Below, piece after piece: positions 19,666 through 27,307 of a stretch of DNA of 44,920 nucleotides. The notes beneath the pieces are model-generated. The model worked only from the letters and a program-made list of their open reading frames with translations. It was not told where the DNA came from and ran no database searches. The stretch spans positions 1 to 44,920 of the forward strand of contig PBRQ01000052.1 of NCBI GenBank assembly GCA_002725995.1, read 5' to 3'. Origin of the DNA: Gammaproteobacteria bacterium. Its GTDB lineage: Bacteria > Pseudomonadota > Gammaproteobacteria > Pseudomonadales > Azotimanducaceae. Every line of letters starts with the position of its first letter. The stretch's first letter is position 1. Position numbers and translations under genes: made by a program.

Positions 19666-21582
19666 ATGTCAGTTGAAGCAAAAAAAGAAACAATGGGCTT
19701 TCAGTCAGAAGCGAAGCAACTTCTGCATTTGATGATTCATTCCCTCTATTCCAACAAGGAAATCTTCCTGAGGGAACTGGTATCCAACGCTGCAGATGCT
19801 ATCGATAAGCTGCGATTTGAGAGCCTGGCGAACCCTGAACTGATCGGTGAAATTAGCGATTTCAATATCAGAATTGATGTAGACAAGGACAAAAAGACCG
19901 TGTCAATCAGCGACAATGGTATTGGTATGAGTCGAGATGATGTCATTAGTCAACTGGGCACGATTGCCAAATCCGGTACGGCCCAATTCCTGGACTCTCT
20001 TACGGGTGACCAGAAGAAAGATGCACAGTTGATCGGCCAGTTTGGCGTTGGCTTCTACTCGTCATTTATTGTTGCGGATAAAGTTACCGTGGACAGCCGC
20101 GTTGCAGGTTCAGATGAATCTGAAGCGGTTCGATGGGTTTCGGCCGGCGAGGCGGATTTTGAAGTGGAGAATATCTCGAAAGCTGAGCGGGGGACCACCG
20201 TAACCCTTCACCTCAAGGGTGATGAAGAGGAGTTTCTCGATAGCTGGCGTTTAAAAGGAATCGTCAAAAAGTATGCTGATCACGTATCCGTTCCCGTACT
20301 GATGAAAAAGGAACAGGTAGAAGGCAAGGAGGAGGGAGAGGAGAAGGCCGAGGAGGTTGCCGAGGACGAAGTTGTAAATACCGCCAAAGCCTTGTGGACC
20401 CGCTCACGAAGTGAAATTGAAGATGACGAATACCATGAATTCTACAAGCATGTATCTCATGATTTTCAGGACCCCCTGACTTGGAGCCACAACAAGGTCG
20501 AGGGCAAACTGGACTATACGAGCCTTATATACATTCCCGCCAAGGCGCCTTTTGATATGTGGCAGCGGGAGGCTCCGCGCGGACTCAAGCTCTATGTGCA
20601 GCGGGTATTCATCATGGATGAGGCTGAGCAATTTCTCCCACTCTATTTACGGTTCATCAAGGGGATCGTTGATTCCAATGATTTGTCCCTGAATGTATCG
20701 CGAGAACTGCTGCAAAAAGATCCAGCCATTGAATCCATGCGAAATGCACTGACTAAGCGTGCGCTGGATCTAATGGAGAAGCTGGCGAAAAAAGATGTGG
20801 AGAACTACCAGTCTTTCTGGGATGAGTTTGGTCAGGTGCTTAAGGAAGGCATCGCAGAGGATTTTGGTAACAAGGAAAAGATTTCAAAGCTCATGCGCTT
20901 TGCAACAACGCACAATGATTCAGATATTCAGAACCAGCCACTCGCTGATTACGTTAGCAGAATGAAAGATGGGCAGGACAAGATCTATTATGTAGCCGCA
21001 GAAAATTTCAATACAGCAATCCATAGTCCGCACCTGGAGGTATTCAAGCAGAAGGGTATTGAGGTGCTGGTACTGTATGATCGTATTGATGAGTGGTTGA
21101 TGAGCCACATGATGGAGTTTGACGGCAAGCAGTTTCAGGATGTTGCCAAGGGCTCGCTCGATCTCGGTGACCTGGAAGATAAAAAAGAACAAGAGGATAA
21201 AACCAAGGTTGAGGAAGAATTCAAAGGGTTGATCGAGCGAATTTCCGAGGTCCTGGGTGAGAAGGTCGAAGAGGTGCGCATCACTCACAGGCTTACGGAC
21301 TCACCAGCATGCCTAGTTGTTAATGAAGATGAGATGGGTATGCAGATGCGCCGTGTGCTGGAATCTGCAGGCCAGGAGGTGCCCAGTACCAAGCGGATTT
21401 TTGAGATCAATCCGGAACATCCCTTGCTGGAAAAGCTTAATGATGAACCCGATATGGACCGCTTCGATGACCTCACCCGGGTGATCTATGATCAGGCCAC
21501 ACTGGCTGAAGGGGGTCAGCTGGACGAACCGGCGAGCTATGTAAAAAGGTTGAACAGAATACTACTGGAATTGTCCGCTTGA
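19666..21582 (+). CDS. htpG: Hsp90-family molecular chaperone HtpG
   Basis: Cytosolic ATP-dependent dimeric chaperone. The N-terminal GHKL ATPase domain shows [14 protein letters not shown] (Glu/Asn of the ATP site), DNGIGM and [11 protein letters not shown]. The middle domain includes the catalytic-loop Arg in [13 protein letters not shown]. The C-terminal dimerisation domain lies after about residue 510. A charged linker of Glu and Lys sits at about 220-240. ATG 19666 was chosen: GAGG lies 6 nt upstream and [20 protein letters not shown] is the usual N-terminus. An in-frame TTG at 19654 is less likely. Length is 638 residues. Confidence 0.96.
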   Translation: MSVEAKKETMGFQSEAKQLLHLMIHSLYSNKEIFLRELVSNAADAIDKLRFESLANPELIGEISDFNIRIDVDKDKKTVSISDNGIGMSRDDVISQLGTIAKSGTAQFLDSLTGDQKKDAQLIGQFGVGFYSSFIVADKVTVDSRVAGSDESEAVRWVSAGEADFEVENISKAERGTTVTLHLKGDEEEFLDSWRLKGIVKKYADHVSVPVLMKKEQVEGKEEGEEKAEEVAEDEVVNTAKALWTRSRSEIEDDEYHEFYKHVSHDFQDPLTWSHNKVEGKLDYTSLIYIPAKAPFDMWQREAPRGLKLYVQRVFIMDEAEQFLPLYLRFIKGIVDSNDLSLNVSRELLQKDPAIESMRNALTKRALDLMEKLAKKDVENYQSFWDEFGQVLKEGIAEDFGNKEKISKLMRFATTHNDSDIQNQPLADYVSRMKDGQDKIYYVAAENFNTAIHSPHLEVFKQKGIEVLVLYDRIDEWLMSHMMEFDGKQFQDVAKGSLDLGDLEDKKEQEDKTKVEEEFKGLIERISEVLGEKVEEVRITHRLTDSPACLVVNEDEMGMQMRRVLESAGQEVPSTKRIFEINPEHPLLEKLNDEPDMDRFDDLTRVIYDQATLAEGGQLDEPASYVKRLNRILLELSA

Positions 21583-21604
21583 TCTTCAGCGCGAGGAACC
21601 CGTA

Positions 21605-21874
21605 CTAGAGGTTTGAACCCTGCCTCTCCTGCTGCAGGGCACTTGTGCGGATCAGGCTCAAACGTTCAGCTGTTCCTGGATGGGAGCTGAGAAGGTCAGA
21701 AACAAGGCTGGTGCCATCTCCTTTTCTGCTTTCACCTTGAACTGCTTGCAGACGCTGGAGTATCTCCTCGAAGGATTTGACCGGAATCCCCTCCTGGAGA
21801 AATAGCGCAATAGCGTAGTCATCTGCCTCTCGTTCAAAATTTCTAGAATAGGAGGCGTCTATCAGCAGGTACCT
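21605..21874 (-). pseudogene. Remnant of an M48-type metallopeptidase (C-terminal fragment)
   Basis: The minus-strand frame between stops at 21605 and 21875 encodes about 89 residues with no ATG, GTG or TTG at its beginning. It reads LLIDASYSRNFEREADDYAI, then LFLQEGIPVKSFEEILQRL, then SDLLSSHPGTAERLSLIR. These match the last third of M48 peptidases, where the E in FEREAD is the third zinc ligand and SSHPGTAERL is a conserved tail motif. The HExxH helix and membrane segments are missing. It lies convergent to htpG, 22 bp from its stop. I regard it as a 5'-truncated pseudogene. Confidence 0.72.
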
Positions 21875-22101
21875 TCAAGGGGGACCGTCACTTCCAGGTC
21901 ATCATCCTGGACAAGTGACAGGCTTTCGAAATCGAAAACAGCATCATCTTTGATCACTTCCTTATCAAGAAGCTTGTCAAAGCAATGGTTCATATTGGTG
22001 ACAAAGGCCATGAGGACTTTGTCCGTTTTTTCGCTTAATGCCAGAAAACCACCAATTTGATCTACAACGCCACGTTCGGCACCCCCTAGTGTTTCCACCA
22101 C
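21862..22101 (-). CDS. Short uncertain ORF, possibly a truncated gene remnant
   Basis: 79 residues from GTG 22101. The frame is open further upstream to 22299 but has no good start. The segment FESLSLVQDDDLEVTVPLEG loosely resembles an N-terminal motif of DUF1631 proteins. That resemblance is from memory and is weak. The frame stops a few bases inside the M48 remnant, so two broken genes seem to meet at about 21865-21875. It may equally be non-coding. Confidence 0.25.
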   Translation of the reverse strand: MVETLGGAERGVVDQIGGFLALSEKTDKVLMAFVTNMNHCFDKLLDKEVIKDDAVFDFESLSLVQDDDLEVTVPLEGTC

Positions 22102-22278
22102 CAGGGCGTTGAGCGTCTTGACACTCGCTTTTTGGGTTTTTCGACTATTTACGGCACGATGCTGATCCGGGGGTATTACGAAGGCTAAAGATAGCCTGAA
22201 ATCTGGGTGAAGTATAGAAATTGTCGGCCGGAATAAAGCTAAGTTTGTATATAAAATGTATATTTCATAGTAAGTTAC

Positions 22279-22338
22279 ATGAACTACTTGCCTCGACTTC
22301 TAGTTATTGCAGCATTTTTTGTTGTTGCCGGGAGCTGA
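22279..22338 (+). CDS. Possible very short ORF with a signal-peptide-like sequence
   Basis: MNYLPRLLVIAAFFVVAGS followed by stop, in the otherwise unassigned stretch 22141-22436. The upstream DNA is AT-rich (TATATAAAATGTATATT at about 22248). One base deleted in GGG at 22330-22332 would extend it by ELYVDEIGEGRKQWLIQ. It may be a signal-peptide remnant, a small membrane protein or chance. Confidence 0.2.
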   Translation: MNYLPRLLVIAAFFVVAGS

Positions 22339-22436
22339 ATTGTATGTCGATGAAATTGGGGAAGGTAGGAAACAGTGGCTGATACAATAGCGTCAGGAAG
22401 TTGGGCAGGCTGAAATGGGATCAGGTGTTTAGTCAG

Positions 22437-23327
22437 ATGGGCAAAGTTCTGCATGGTGGGCTGGCATGGATTGTCCTTTTGGTGGGCATGCTTGTACATG
22501 CATCATTGCAGGCTATGGAGCTTGCTCCTTACCCGGGTGTCGAAGTGGTGGAGTCAAGTGCTGAAATGCAGGTGATATCCAGGCGAATTATCCTGGGGTC
22601 CCTGAAGAAGATAAATAATGTTCTTGAGCCGGAACTGGTTGAGTTTGCTTTAGGAACGCGGCATGGAACTACCTATTTTTTCCCTCATGAAAGGCGGGTC
22701 GAGGAGGTCGCGGCCTTTTTCCGGGACCAGATGAGCCAATCCACAAGTATCCTGTTTGAATGCAAGGGGAGGGACTGTGGCAGCAGCAACTATTGGGCGA
22801 ATACGGTCTATAACCGCCCGATCCTATACGGGCCCGAGCAGTATCAGCGCTACATGATTGGCCGATCAGTAGCCAGGGACCTGTATATTGCGGTTTACGT
22901 TGGTCAGCGTGGCACCAGAAAAATTTATGCACACATTGAAACTATCAGGGTTCCGGTCGAGTCCGTAGGGGGAAGTGAAGAAGAGATAACCGCTGAACTC
23001 AGGCTAAAGGGTCACTATGTGCTAACCCTGCCGAAATCCAGCAAGAATTTCGATTCCCTCCTTCAACCTATCGCCAGTTCAATGAAAAGTAACGGTAACA
23101 TTCGGCTGACACTCGTGATACATGATGACTTGCATGATGGGGAAACCATTGAGCAAAGCTTGGAGCGAACATCTGGCCTTTCGCAATCAATTCGTGCGTC
23201 TCTGGTCTCAGCTGGAATCGAGCCAAGTCGACTATCTGCTTACGGTGTTGGCCCCCTGTCACCACGTGAAAAGCCGCCAGGCAAACACGGCAGCGCACTC
23301 CGACTGGAGTTACTTGTCATTGAGTGA
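22437..23327 (+). CDS. Exported DUF4892 protein with a C-terminal OmpA-like segment
   Basis: From ATG 22437 the protein starts with a signal peptide (GLAWIVLLVGMLVHASLQA). A DUF4892-type domain follows at about 25-170, recognisable by the ECKGRDCGSSNYWAN pattern and the paired YGPEQYQRYM segment. The last 100 residues (LTLVIHDDLHDGE, SQSIRASLVSAGIEPSRLSA, YGVGPLSPREKPPG) resemble an OmpA/MotB-like peptidoglycan-binding fold. It is probably a periplasmic or outer-membrane-associated protein of unknown function. The frame is open back to TTG 22401, but ATG 22437 gives a better signal peptide. It is convergent with folE. Confidence 0.78.
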   Translation: MGKVLHGGLAWIVLLVGMLVHASLQAMELAPYPGVEVVESSAEMQVISRRIILGSLKKINNVLEPELVEFALGTRHGTTYFFPHERRVEEVAAFFRDQMSQSTSILFECKGRDCGSSNYWANTVYNRPILYGPEQYQRYMIGRSVARDLYIAVYVGQRGTRKIYAHIETIRVPVESVGGSEEEITAELRLKGHYVLTLPKSSKNFDSLLQPIASSMKSNGNIRLTLVIHDDLHDGETIEQSLERTSGLSQSIRASLVSAGIEPSRLSAYGVGPLSPREKPPGKHGSALRLELLVIE

Positions 23328-23353
23328 GCTGATACGGGCCGGAGAACAAGCCT

Positions 23354-23902
23354 CTATTGATCGAGTTGCAGCAGGGAGAGGAACTCCATCCGCGTACTCT
23401 GGTTGTCGCGAAACTGACCCAGCATCACCGATGTTTTCATAGTGGAGTTTTGTTTTTCCACCCCACGCATCATCATGCACATGTGCTTCGCTTCAATGAT
23501 AACGCTTACACCCGAAGCACTGGTTACATCATGGATTGCCTCGGCAATTTCCTTGGTTAGGTTTTCCTGGATCTGGAGCCTGCGGGCAAACATCTCAACG
23601 ATGCGCGCTACCTTTGACAAGCCCAGCACCTTTCCCGTTGGCATATAGGCGACATGGCATTTACCTATAAAGGGCAGAAGGTGGTGCTCACACAGTGAGT
23701 AAAGTTCAATATCCTGCACGATGATCATCTCACTCGTATCGGATTTGAATAGCGCATCGTTAACTACCTGCTCCAATGTTAGTTGGTAGCCCTGGGTGAG
23801 GAATGCCATCGCGTCTGCAGCCCGCCTCGGTGTGTCACTCAAACCTTCGCGCTCGGGGTTATCTTCAATTTGCTGGATGATGGCTTTGTATGCTTCTTGC
23901 AC
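23354..23902 (-). CDS. folE: GTP cyclohydrolase I (type IA)
   Basis: Converts GTP to 7,8-dihydroneopterin triphosphate, the first step of folate/pterin synthesis. Zinc ligands are Cys and His in [14 protein letters not shown] and the second Cys in [17 protein letters not shown]. Other signatures are [17 protein letters not shown] and [13 protein letters not shown]. The 182 residues match the short pseudomonad-type FolE. The start is GTG 23902; no ATG is available and the Shine-Dalgarno sequence is poor. An inverted repeat lies in its upstream region. Confidence 0.95.
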   Translation of the reverse strand: MQEAYKAIIQQIEDNPEREGLSDTPRRAADAMAFLTQGYQLTLEQVVNDALFKSDTSEMIIVQDIELYSLCEHHLLPFIGKCHVAYMPTGKVLGLSKVARIVEMFARRLQIQENLTKEIAEAIHDVTSASGVSVIIEAKHMCMMMRGVEKQNSTMKTSVMLGQFRDNQSTRMEFLSLLQLDQ

Positions 23903-23934
23903 GATTCTGATCGCTGTTCCTCTTTGGGGTGCTA

Positions 23935-23960
23935 ACCCTAAGCTATTAGCCTATTAGGGT
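23935..23960. promoter_or_regulatory. Inverted repeat upstream of folE
   Basis: ACCCTAA at 23935-23941 and TTAGGGT at 23954-23960 form perfect 7-bp arms around a 12-nt spacer. On the minus strand they overlap a plausible folE promoter (TTTACC, 17 nt, TAGGGT). This could be an operator or an RNA hairpin in the folE leader. Confidence 0.35.
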
Positions 23961-24024
23961 AAAGGCTCAACAGGTCGGTTCAATATAAAACCCCGTGACT
24001 TAAGGTTCCGTGGGTTTAATTCGG

Positions 24025-24049
24025 TATAATCGCCGGATCTGAGAGGAGG
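24025..24049 (+). promoter_or_regulatory. aroC promoter -10 and strong ribosome-binding site
   Basis: A perfect TATAAT lies at 24025-24030, and AGGAGG at 24044-24049 is 5 nt before the aroC ATG. No good -35 box is visible, so the promoter may rely on an activator. The 5' leader would be only about 18 nt. Confidence 0.5.
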
Positions 24050-24054
24050 ATCCC

Positions 24055-25140
24055 ATGCCAGGAAGTAGTATCGGTAACATGTTCAAAGTGACAACCTTTG
24101 GCGAGAGCCATGGGCCGGCACTTGGATGTGTCGTGGATGGATGTCCTCCGGGGTTGGAGCTCTCAGCGTTAGACCTGCAGGTCGACCTGGATAGAAGGCG
24201 CCCTGGATCCTCCAAGTACAGTACCCAGCGCAAGGAGGCTGACCAGATCAAGATCCTGTCGGGTGTGTTTGAAGGTCAAACGACGGGTACTGCTATTGGA
24301 CTTGTCATAGAGAACTCGGATCAGAAGTCTGGTGATTATGATGAGATTAAATCGCTGTTCAGGCCGGGACACGCTGATTATACCTATCACAAGAAATACG
24401 GAATACGTGACTATCGTGGCGGTGGGCGTGCTTCAGCAAGAGAAACAGCAATGCGCGTAGCTGCTGGCGGGATTGCCAAGAAGTACCTGAGCACCCGCTA
24501 TGGCATAAGGGTGAAAGGGTATTTGGCCCAAATGGGCGGTATAGAGGTAGAGGAGGTCGATTGGGCCGTCATCGATGACAATCCGTTTTTTTGCCCTGAT
24601 ATCAGTAAGGTTCCCGAGATGGAAGCCCTTATCGATCAGTTACGGCAGGATGGCGATTCGGTTGGCGCTAAAATTACCCTGGTTGCCAGTGGGATGATGT
24701 CCGGTCTGGGTGAGCCAGTATTCAATAGGCTCGACGCCGATATCGCCGGTGCGATCATGGGCATTAATGCGGTGAAGGGCGTTGAGATCGGGTCCGGGTT
24801 TGAAAGCGTTACACAAAGAGGATCAGCACACCGCGATGAAATTATGCCTGACGGTTTCCTATCCAACAATGCGGGTGGCGTTCTGGGCGGCATATCGACC
24901 GGACAGGATATTATTGTGCATCTTGCCATGAAGCCAACATCAAGTATTACGCTGCCTGCGAAAACTATTGATACCCAGGGGAAGGCTGCAGAAATCACAA
25001 CCAAGGGCAGACATGACCCCTGCGTTGGGGTACGCGCAACGCCAATTGCCGAGGCAATGCTTGCTATCGTCCTGATGGATCACCTTTTGAAGCATCGGTC
25101 CCAAAATATGGACGTTGTTACTGACCTGCCGGATTTTTAG
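24055..25140 (+). CDS. aroC: Chorismate synthase
   Basis: Last step of the shikimate pathway (EPSP to chorismate, requiring reduced FMN), supplying the tryptophan and folate genes nearby. Signatures are [19 protein letters not shown] at the N-terminus, [14 protein letters not shown] and [17 protein letters not shown] in the centre, and the C-terminal [17 protein letters not shown]. Length is 361 residues. ATG 24055 aligns with the usual MxGxxIG start. Its 3' end overlaps that of the convergent LysR gene by 23 bp. Confidence 0.97.
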   Translation: MPGSSIGNMFKVTTFGESHGPALGCVVDGCPPGLELSALDLQVDLDRRRPGSSKYSTQRKEADQIKILSGVFEGQTTGTAIGLVIENSDQKSGDYDEIKSLFRPGHADYTYHKKYGIRDYRGGGRASARETAMRVAAGGIAKKYLSTRYGIRVKGYLAQMGGIEVEEVDWAVIDDNPFFCPDISKVPEMEALIDQLRQDGDSVGAKITLVASGMMSGLGEPVFNRLDADIAGAIMGINAVKGVEIGSGFESVTQRGSAHRDEIMPDGFLSNNAGGVLGGISTGQDIIVHLAMKPTSSITLPAKTIDTQGKAAEITTKGRHDPCVGVRATPIAEAMLAIVLMDHLLKHRSQNMDVVTDLPDF

Positions 25141-26053
25141 TCACGGTCATCCGTGTCTCGGGTCGATCCTGCCAACCTTCGAAATCTGTATTTTCCAGCA
25201 GCAGGTCAATGAATGCGCGTCCGGCATTGGATACGCTACGCTGTACATGGTGTATCACGCCAAGGGTCCTTTCCATGGTGACATCCGGTACATCCAGAAC
25301 GCAGGTCGTATCATCAAGCATGGAACGAGGTAGCACGCTCCAGCCCAGGCCAACTGAAATCAGCATTTTTATCGTTTCGAGATAGTTGGTGGACATGCCC
25401 ACCTTTAGGGTGAGCCCCTTTTGATCAAACATCTGTTTCACGATTCTGCCGGTGAATGTACTCATGTCGGGTAGGACGGCCGAGTGTTCAGCGAGAGTTT
25501 CGACATAGATCCTGCCTGTGCCCGCAAGTGGATGATCGGTTGCACAGACAAAGGTTAGTTGGTCATGCCAGATTGGCATTGCCTTGAGACGTTCATGTCG
25601 GGTCGGCGAGAGTGTTATTACCCCCAGTTCAAGGTTCCCTTGAATAATTTCATCATGAGCCACTTCAGAGTCCATGAAATGCAGATCAAGTGATACGCTA
25701 GGATAGCGAGATGAATATTCCTTTAGTACATCCCCCAGTCGCCACAGGCCAATGTGATGACTCGTGGCCAGGGAAAGCCTTCCGGAAACAGTCCTGATCA
25801 GGTTTGATATTGCGCGTCCGGTGTCTTCCACCTTGGACAGTATTTCAGTCGCCCTTGGATAAAGCTCGCTACCTGCCTCGGTAAGGTTAACCGTACGGCC
25901 AGTGCGGTCAAAAACCTTTACCCCCAACTGGTTTTCAAGCAGAGCAATTCGTTTGCTGACCGCGGGTTGCGTCAGGTGCAGCCGGTCGGCTGCCAGCGAA
26001 AAGGATCCCTGATCCGCGATGATGACAAAGGCTCTGAGGCCATCAAATTCCAT
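25118..26053 (-). CDS. LysR-family transcriptional regulator, leucine-locus type
   Basis: N-terminal winged helix-turn-helix at residues about 1-60 ([32 protein letters not shown]). The C-terminal effector domain includes [28 protein letters not shown] and [20 protein letters not shown]. These segments closely follow the LysR regulator next to leuC in Pseudomonas and relatives (comparison from memory). ATG 26053 was chosen because MEFDGLRAF is the family N-terminus; the frame is open to 26167. Length is 311 residues. It is divergent from asd, with a palindrome between them. leuCDB, the usual neighbours, are not here. Confidence 0.9.
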   Translation of the reverse strand: MEFDGLRAFVIIADQGSFSLAADRLHLTQPAVSKRIALLENQLGVKVFDRTGRTVNLTEAGSELYPRATEILSKVEDTGRAISNLIRTVSGRLSLATSHHIGLWRLGDVLKEYSSRYPSVSLDLHFMDSEVAHDEIIQGNLELGVITLSPTRHERLKAMPIWHDQLTFVCATDHPLAGTGRIYVETLAEHSAVLPDMSTFTGRIVKQMFDQKGLTLKVGMSTNYLETIKMLISVGLGWSVLPRSMLDDTTCVLDVPDVTMERTLGVIHHVQRSVSNAGRAFIDLLLENTDFEGWQDRPETRMTVTKNPAGQ

Positions 26054-26078
26054 GCTTAAGTATTCCGTTCTTTTATTG

Positions 26079-26099
26079 AATTCATAAAAAATATGAATT
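26079..26099. promoter_or_regulatory. Perfect palindrome, probable LysR-type operator
   Basis: AATTCATA (26079-26086), five A, TATGAATT (26092-26099). It contains the T-N11-A pattern bound by LysR regulators. It lies 25 bp upstream of the LysR start and 60 bp upstream of asd, where autoregulatory operators usually sit. Confidence 0.62.
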
Positions 26100-26158
26100 T
26101 GCGTTATGCGACAGCTGATTCTAACATTCGTTCGCATATTTTGAGGAGAGAATGAAAA

Positions 26159-27175
26159 GTGGACCAATTTGATGTCGCTATTGTTGGCGCCACCGGTGCC
26201 GTTGGTGAGGTGATGCGTGAATTACTTGAGCAGCGAAGCTTCCCCGTGAGCAACCTTTATCTGCTGGCCAGCGAGAGGTCTGCGGGTACGAGGCTCCAGT
26301 TTGGAGGAAAGTCCGTGATCGTCGAGGATCTGTCTACATTCGATTTCAGCCAGGCACAAATTGGCTTGTTTTCTGCTGGCGGCAGCATTTCAGCAGAATA
26401 TGCGCCCATTGCTGCTTCCGCGGGATGTGTCGTTATAGATAATACTTCGCAATTCCGGCGCAACGATGAAATTCCGCTGATTGTGCCGGAGGTCAACGCT
26501 CACAGGATTGGGGATCACAGCAAAACAAATATCATCGCCAACCCCAACTGCTCAACAATCCAGATGTTGGTTGCGCTAAAGCCCATCTATGACGCGGTCG
26601 GTATTGACCGTATTAATGTGAGCACCTACCAGGCCGTTTCGGGAGCCGGCAAGCGTGGCATTGAGGAACTGGCGGCCCAGACGGCGCGGCTGTTGAATGG
26701 CCAACCCATTGAAACCGACATTTTTCCCAAACAAATAGCCTTTAATGCACTGCCTCACATAGGTGATTTCAGTGGTAATGGTTACACCATCGAAGAGATG
26801 AAGATGGTGTGGGAGACCCACAAGATATTCGAGGATGAATCTATCCAGGTTAATCCCACCTGCGTCCGAGTACCTGTTTTCCATGGTCATTCCGAGGCGG
26901 TTCACATAGAAACCAGCGCCAGTTTGAGCGCCACGGACGCGAGAAGCCTGCTGGAAGGTGCCCCTGGTGTTATTGTCATTGATGACACGCTGGAAGGTAG
27001 TTACCCAACCCCCGTTTCGAATTCGGCAGGGGAAGATCCTGTCTACGTTGGCCGAATACGCCAAGACTTATCATCTGAGCGGGGTCTTAACCTTTGGATA
27101 GTCTCAGACAACCTGCGCAAAGGCGCTGCGCTCAACAGTATACAAATAGCTGAAGTTTTGATAAAACAGCTGTAA
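26159..27175 (+). CDS. asd: Aspartate-semialdehyde dehydrogenase
   Basis: Reduces aspartyl phosphate to aspartate semialdehyde for lysine/diaminopimelate, threonine and methionine synthesis. NADP-binding motif VAIVGATGAVGEVM. Catalytic Cys131 in NPNCSTIQ. Substrate residues lie in YQAVSGAGKRGIEEL and in VFHGHSEAVHIE (catalytic His). At 338 residues this is the shorter, Vibrio/Gram-positive-like form. It keeps the catalytic Cys, so it is not a USG-type inactive paralogue. The start is GTG 26159 after GAGGAGAG; an ATG at 26152 is out of frame and stops at once. Confidence 0.94.
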   Translation: MDQFDVAIVGATGAVGEVMRELLEQRSFPVSNLYLLASERSAGTRLQFGGKSVIVEDLSTFDFSQAQIGLFSAGGSISAEYAPIAASAGCVVIDNTSQFRRNDEIPLIVPEVNAHRIGDHSKTNIIANPNCSTIQMLVALKPIYDAVGIDRINVSTYQAVSGAGKRGIEELAAQTARLLNGQPIETDIFPKQIAFNALPHIGDFSGNGYTIEEMKMVWETHKIFEDESIQVNPTCVRVPVFHGHSEAVHIETSASLSATDARSLLEGAPGVIVIDDTLEGSYPTPVSNSAGEDPVYVGRIRQDLSSERGLNLWIVSDNLRKGAALNSIQIAEVLIKQL

Positions 27176-27307
27176 TAAGCGATACTTAACGCAACTATTG
27201 GAGATCATTTCTAGGTTTTCCTGCTAGTTCTGAGGGGGTGTCGTAGGGTCTGCTGTGGCTCAGATTGAGTATCTCGTGGTGTCGGTTGGGGTAAAGAGAG
27301 GTAAAAA

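Noticed and set aside
26152-26172. ATG at 26152 as asd start
   Set aside because: It is out of frame and stops after six codons; GTG 26159 gives the conserved N-terminus.
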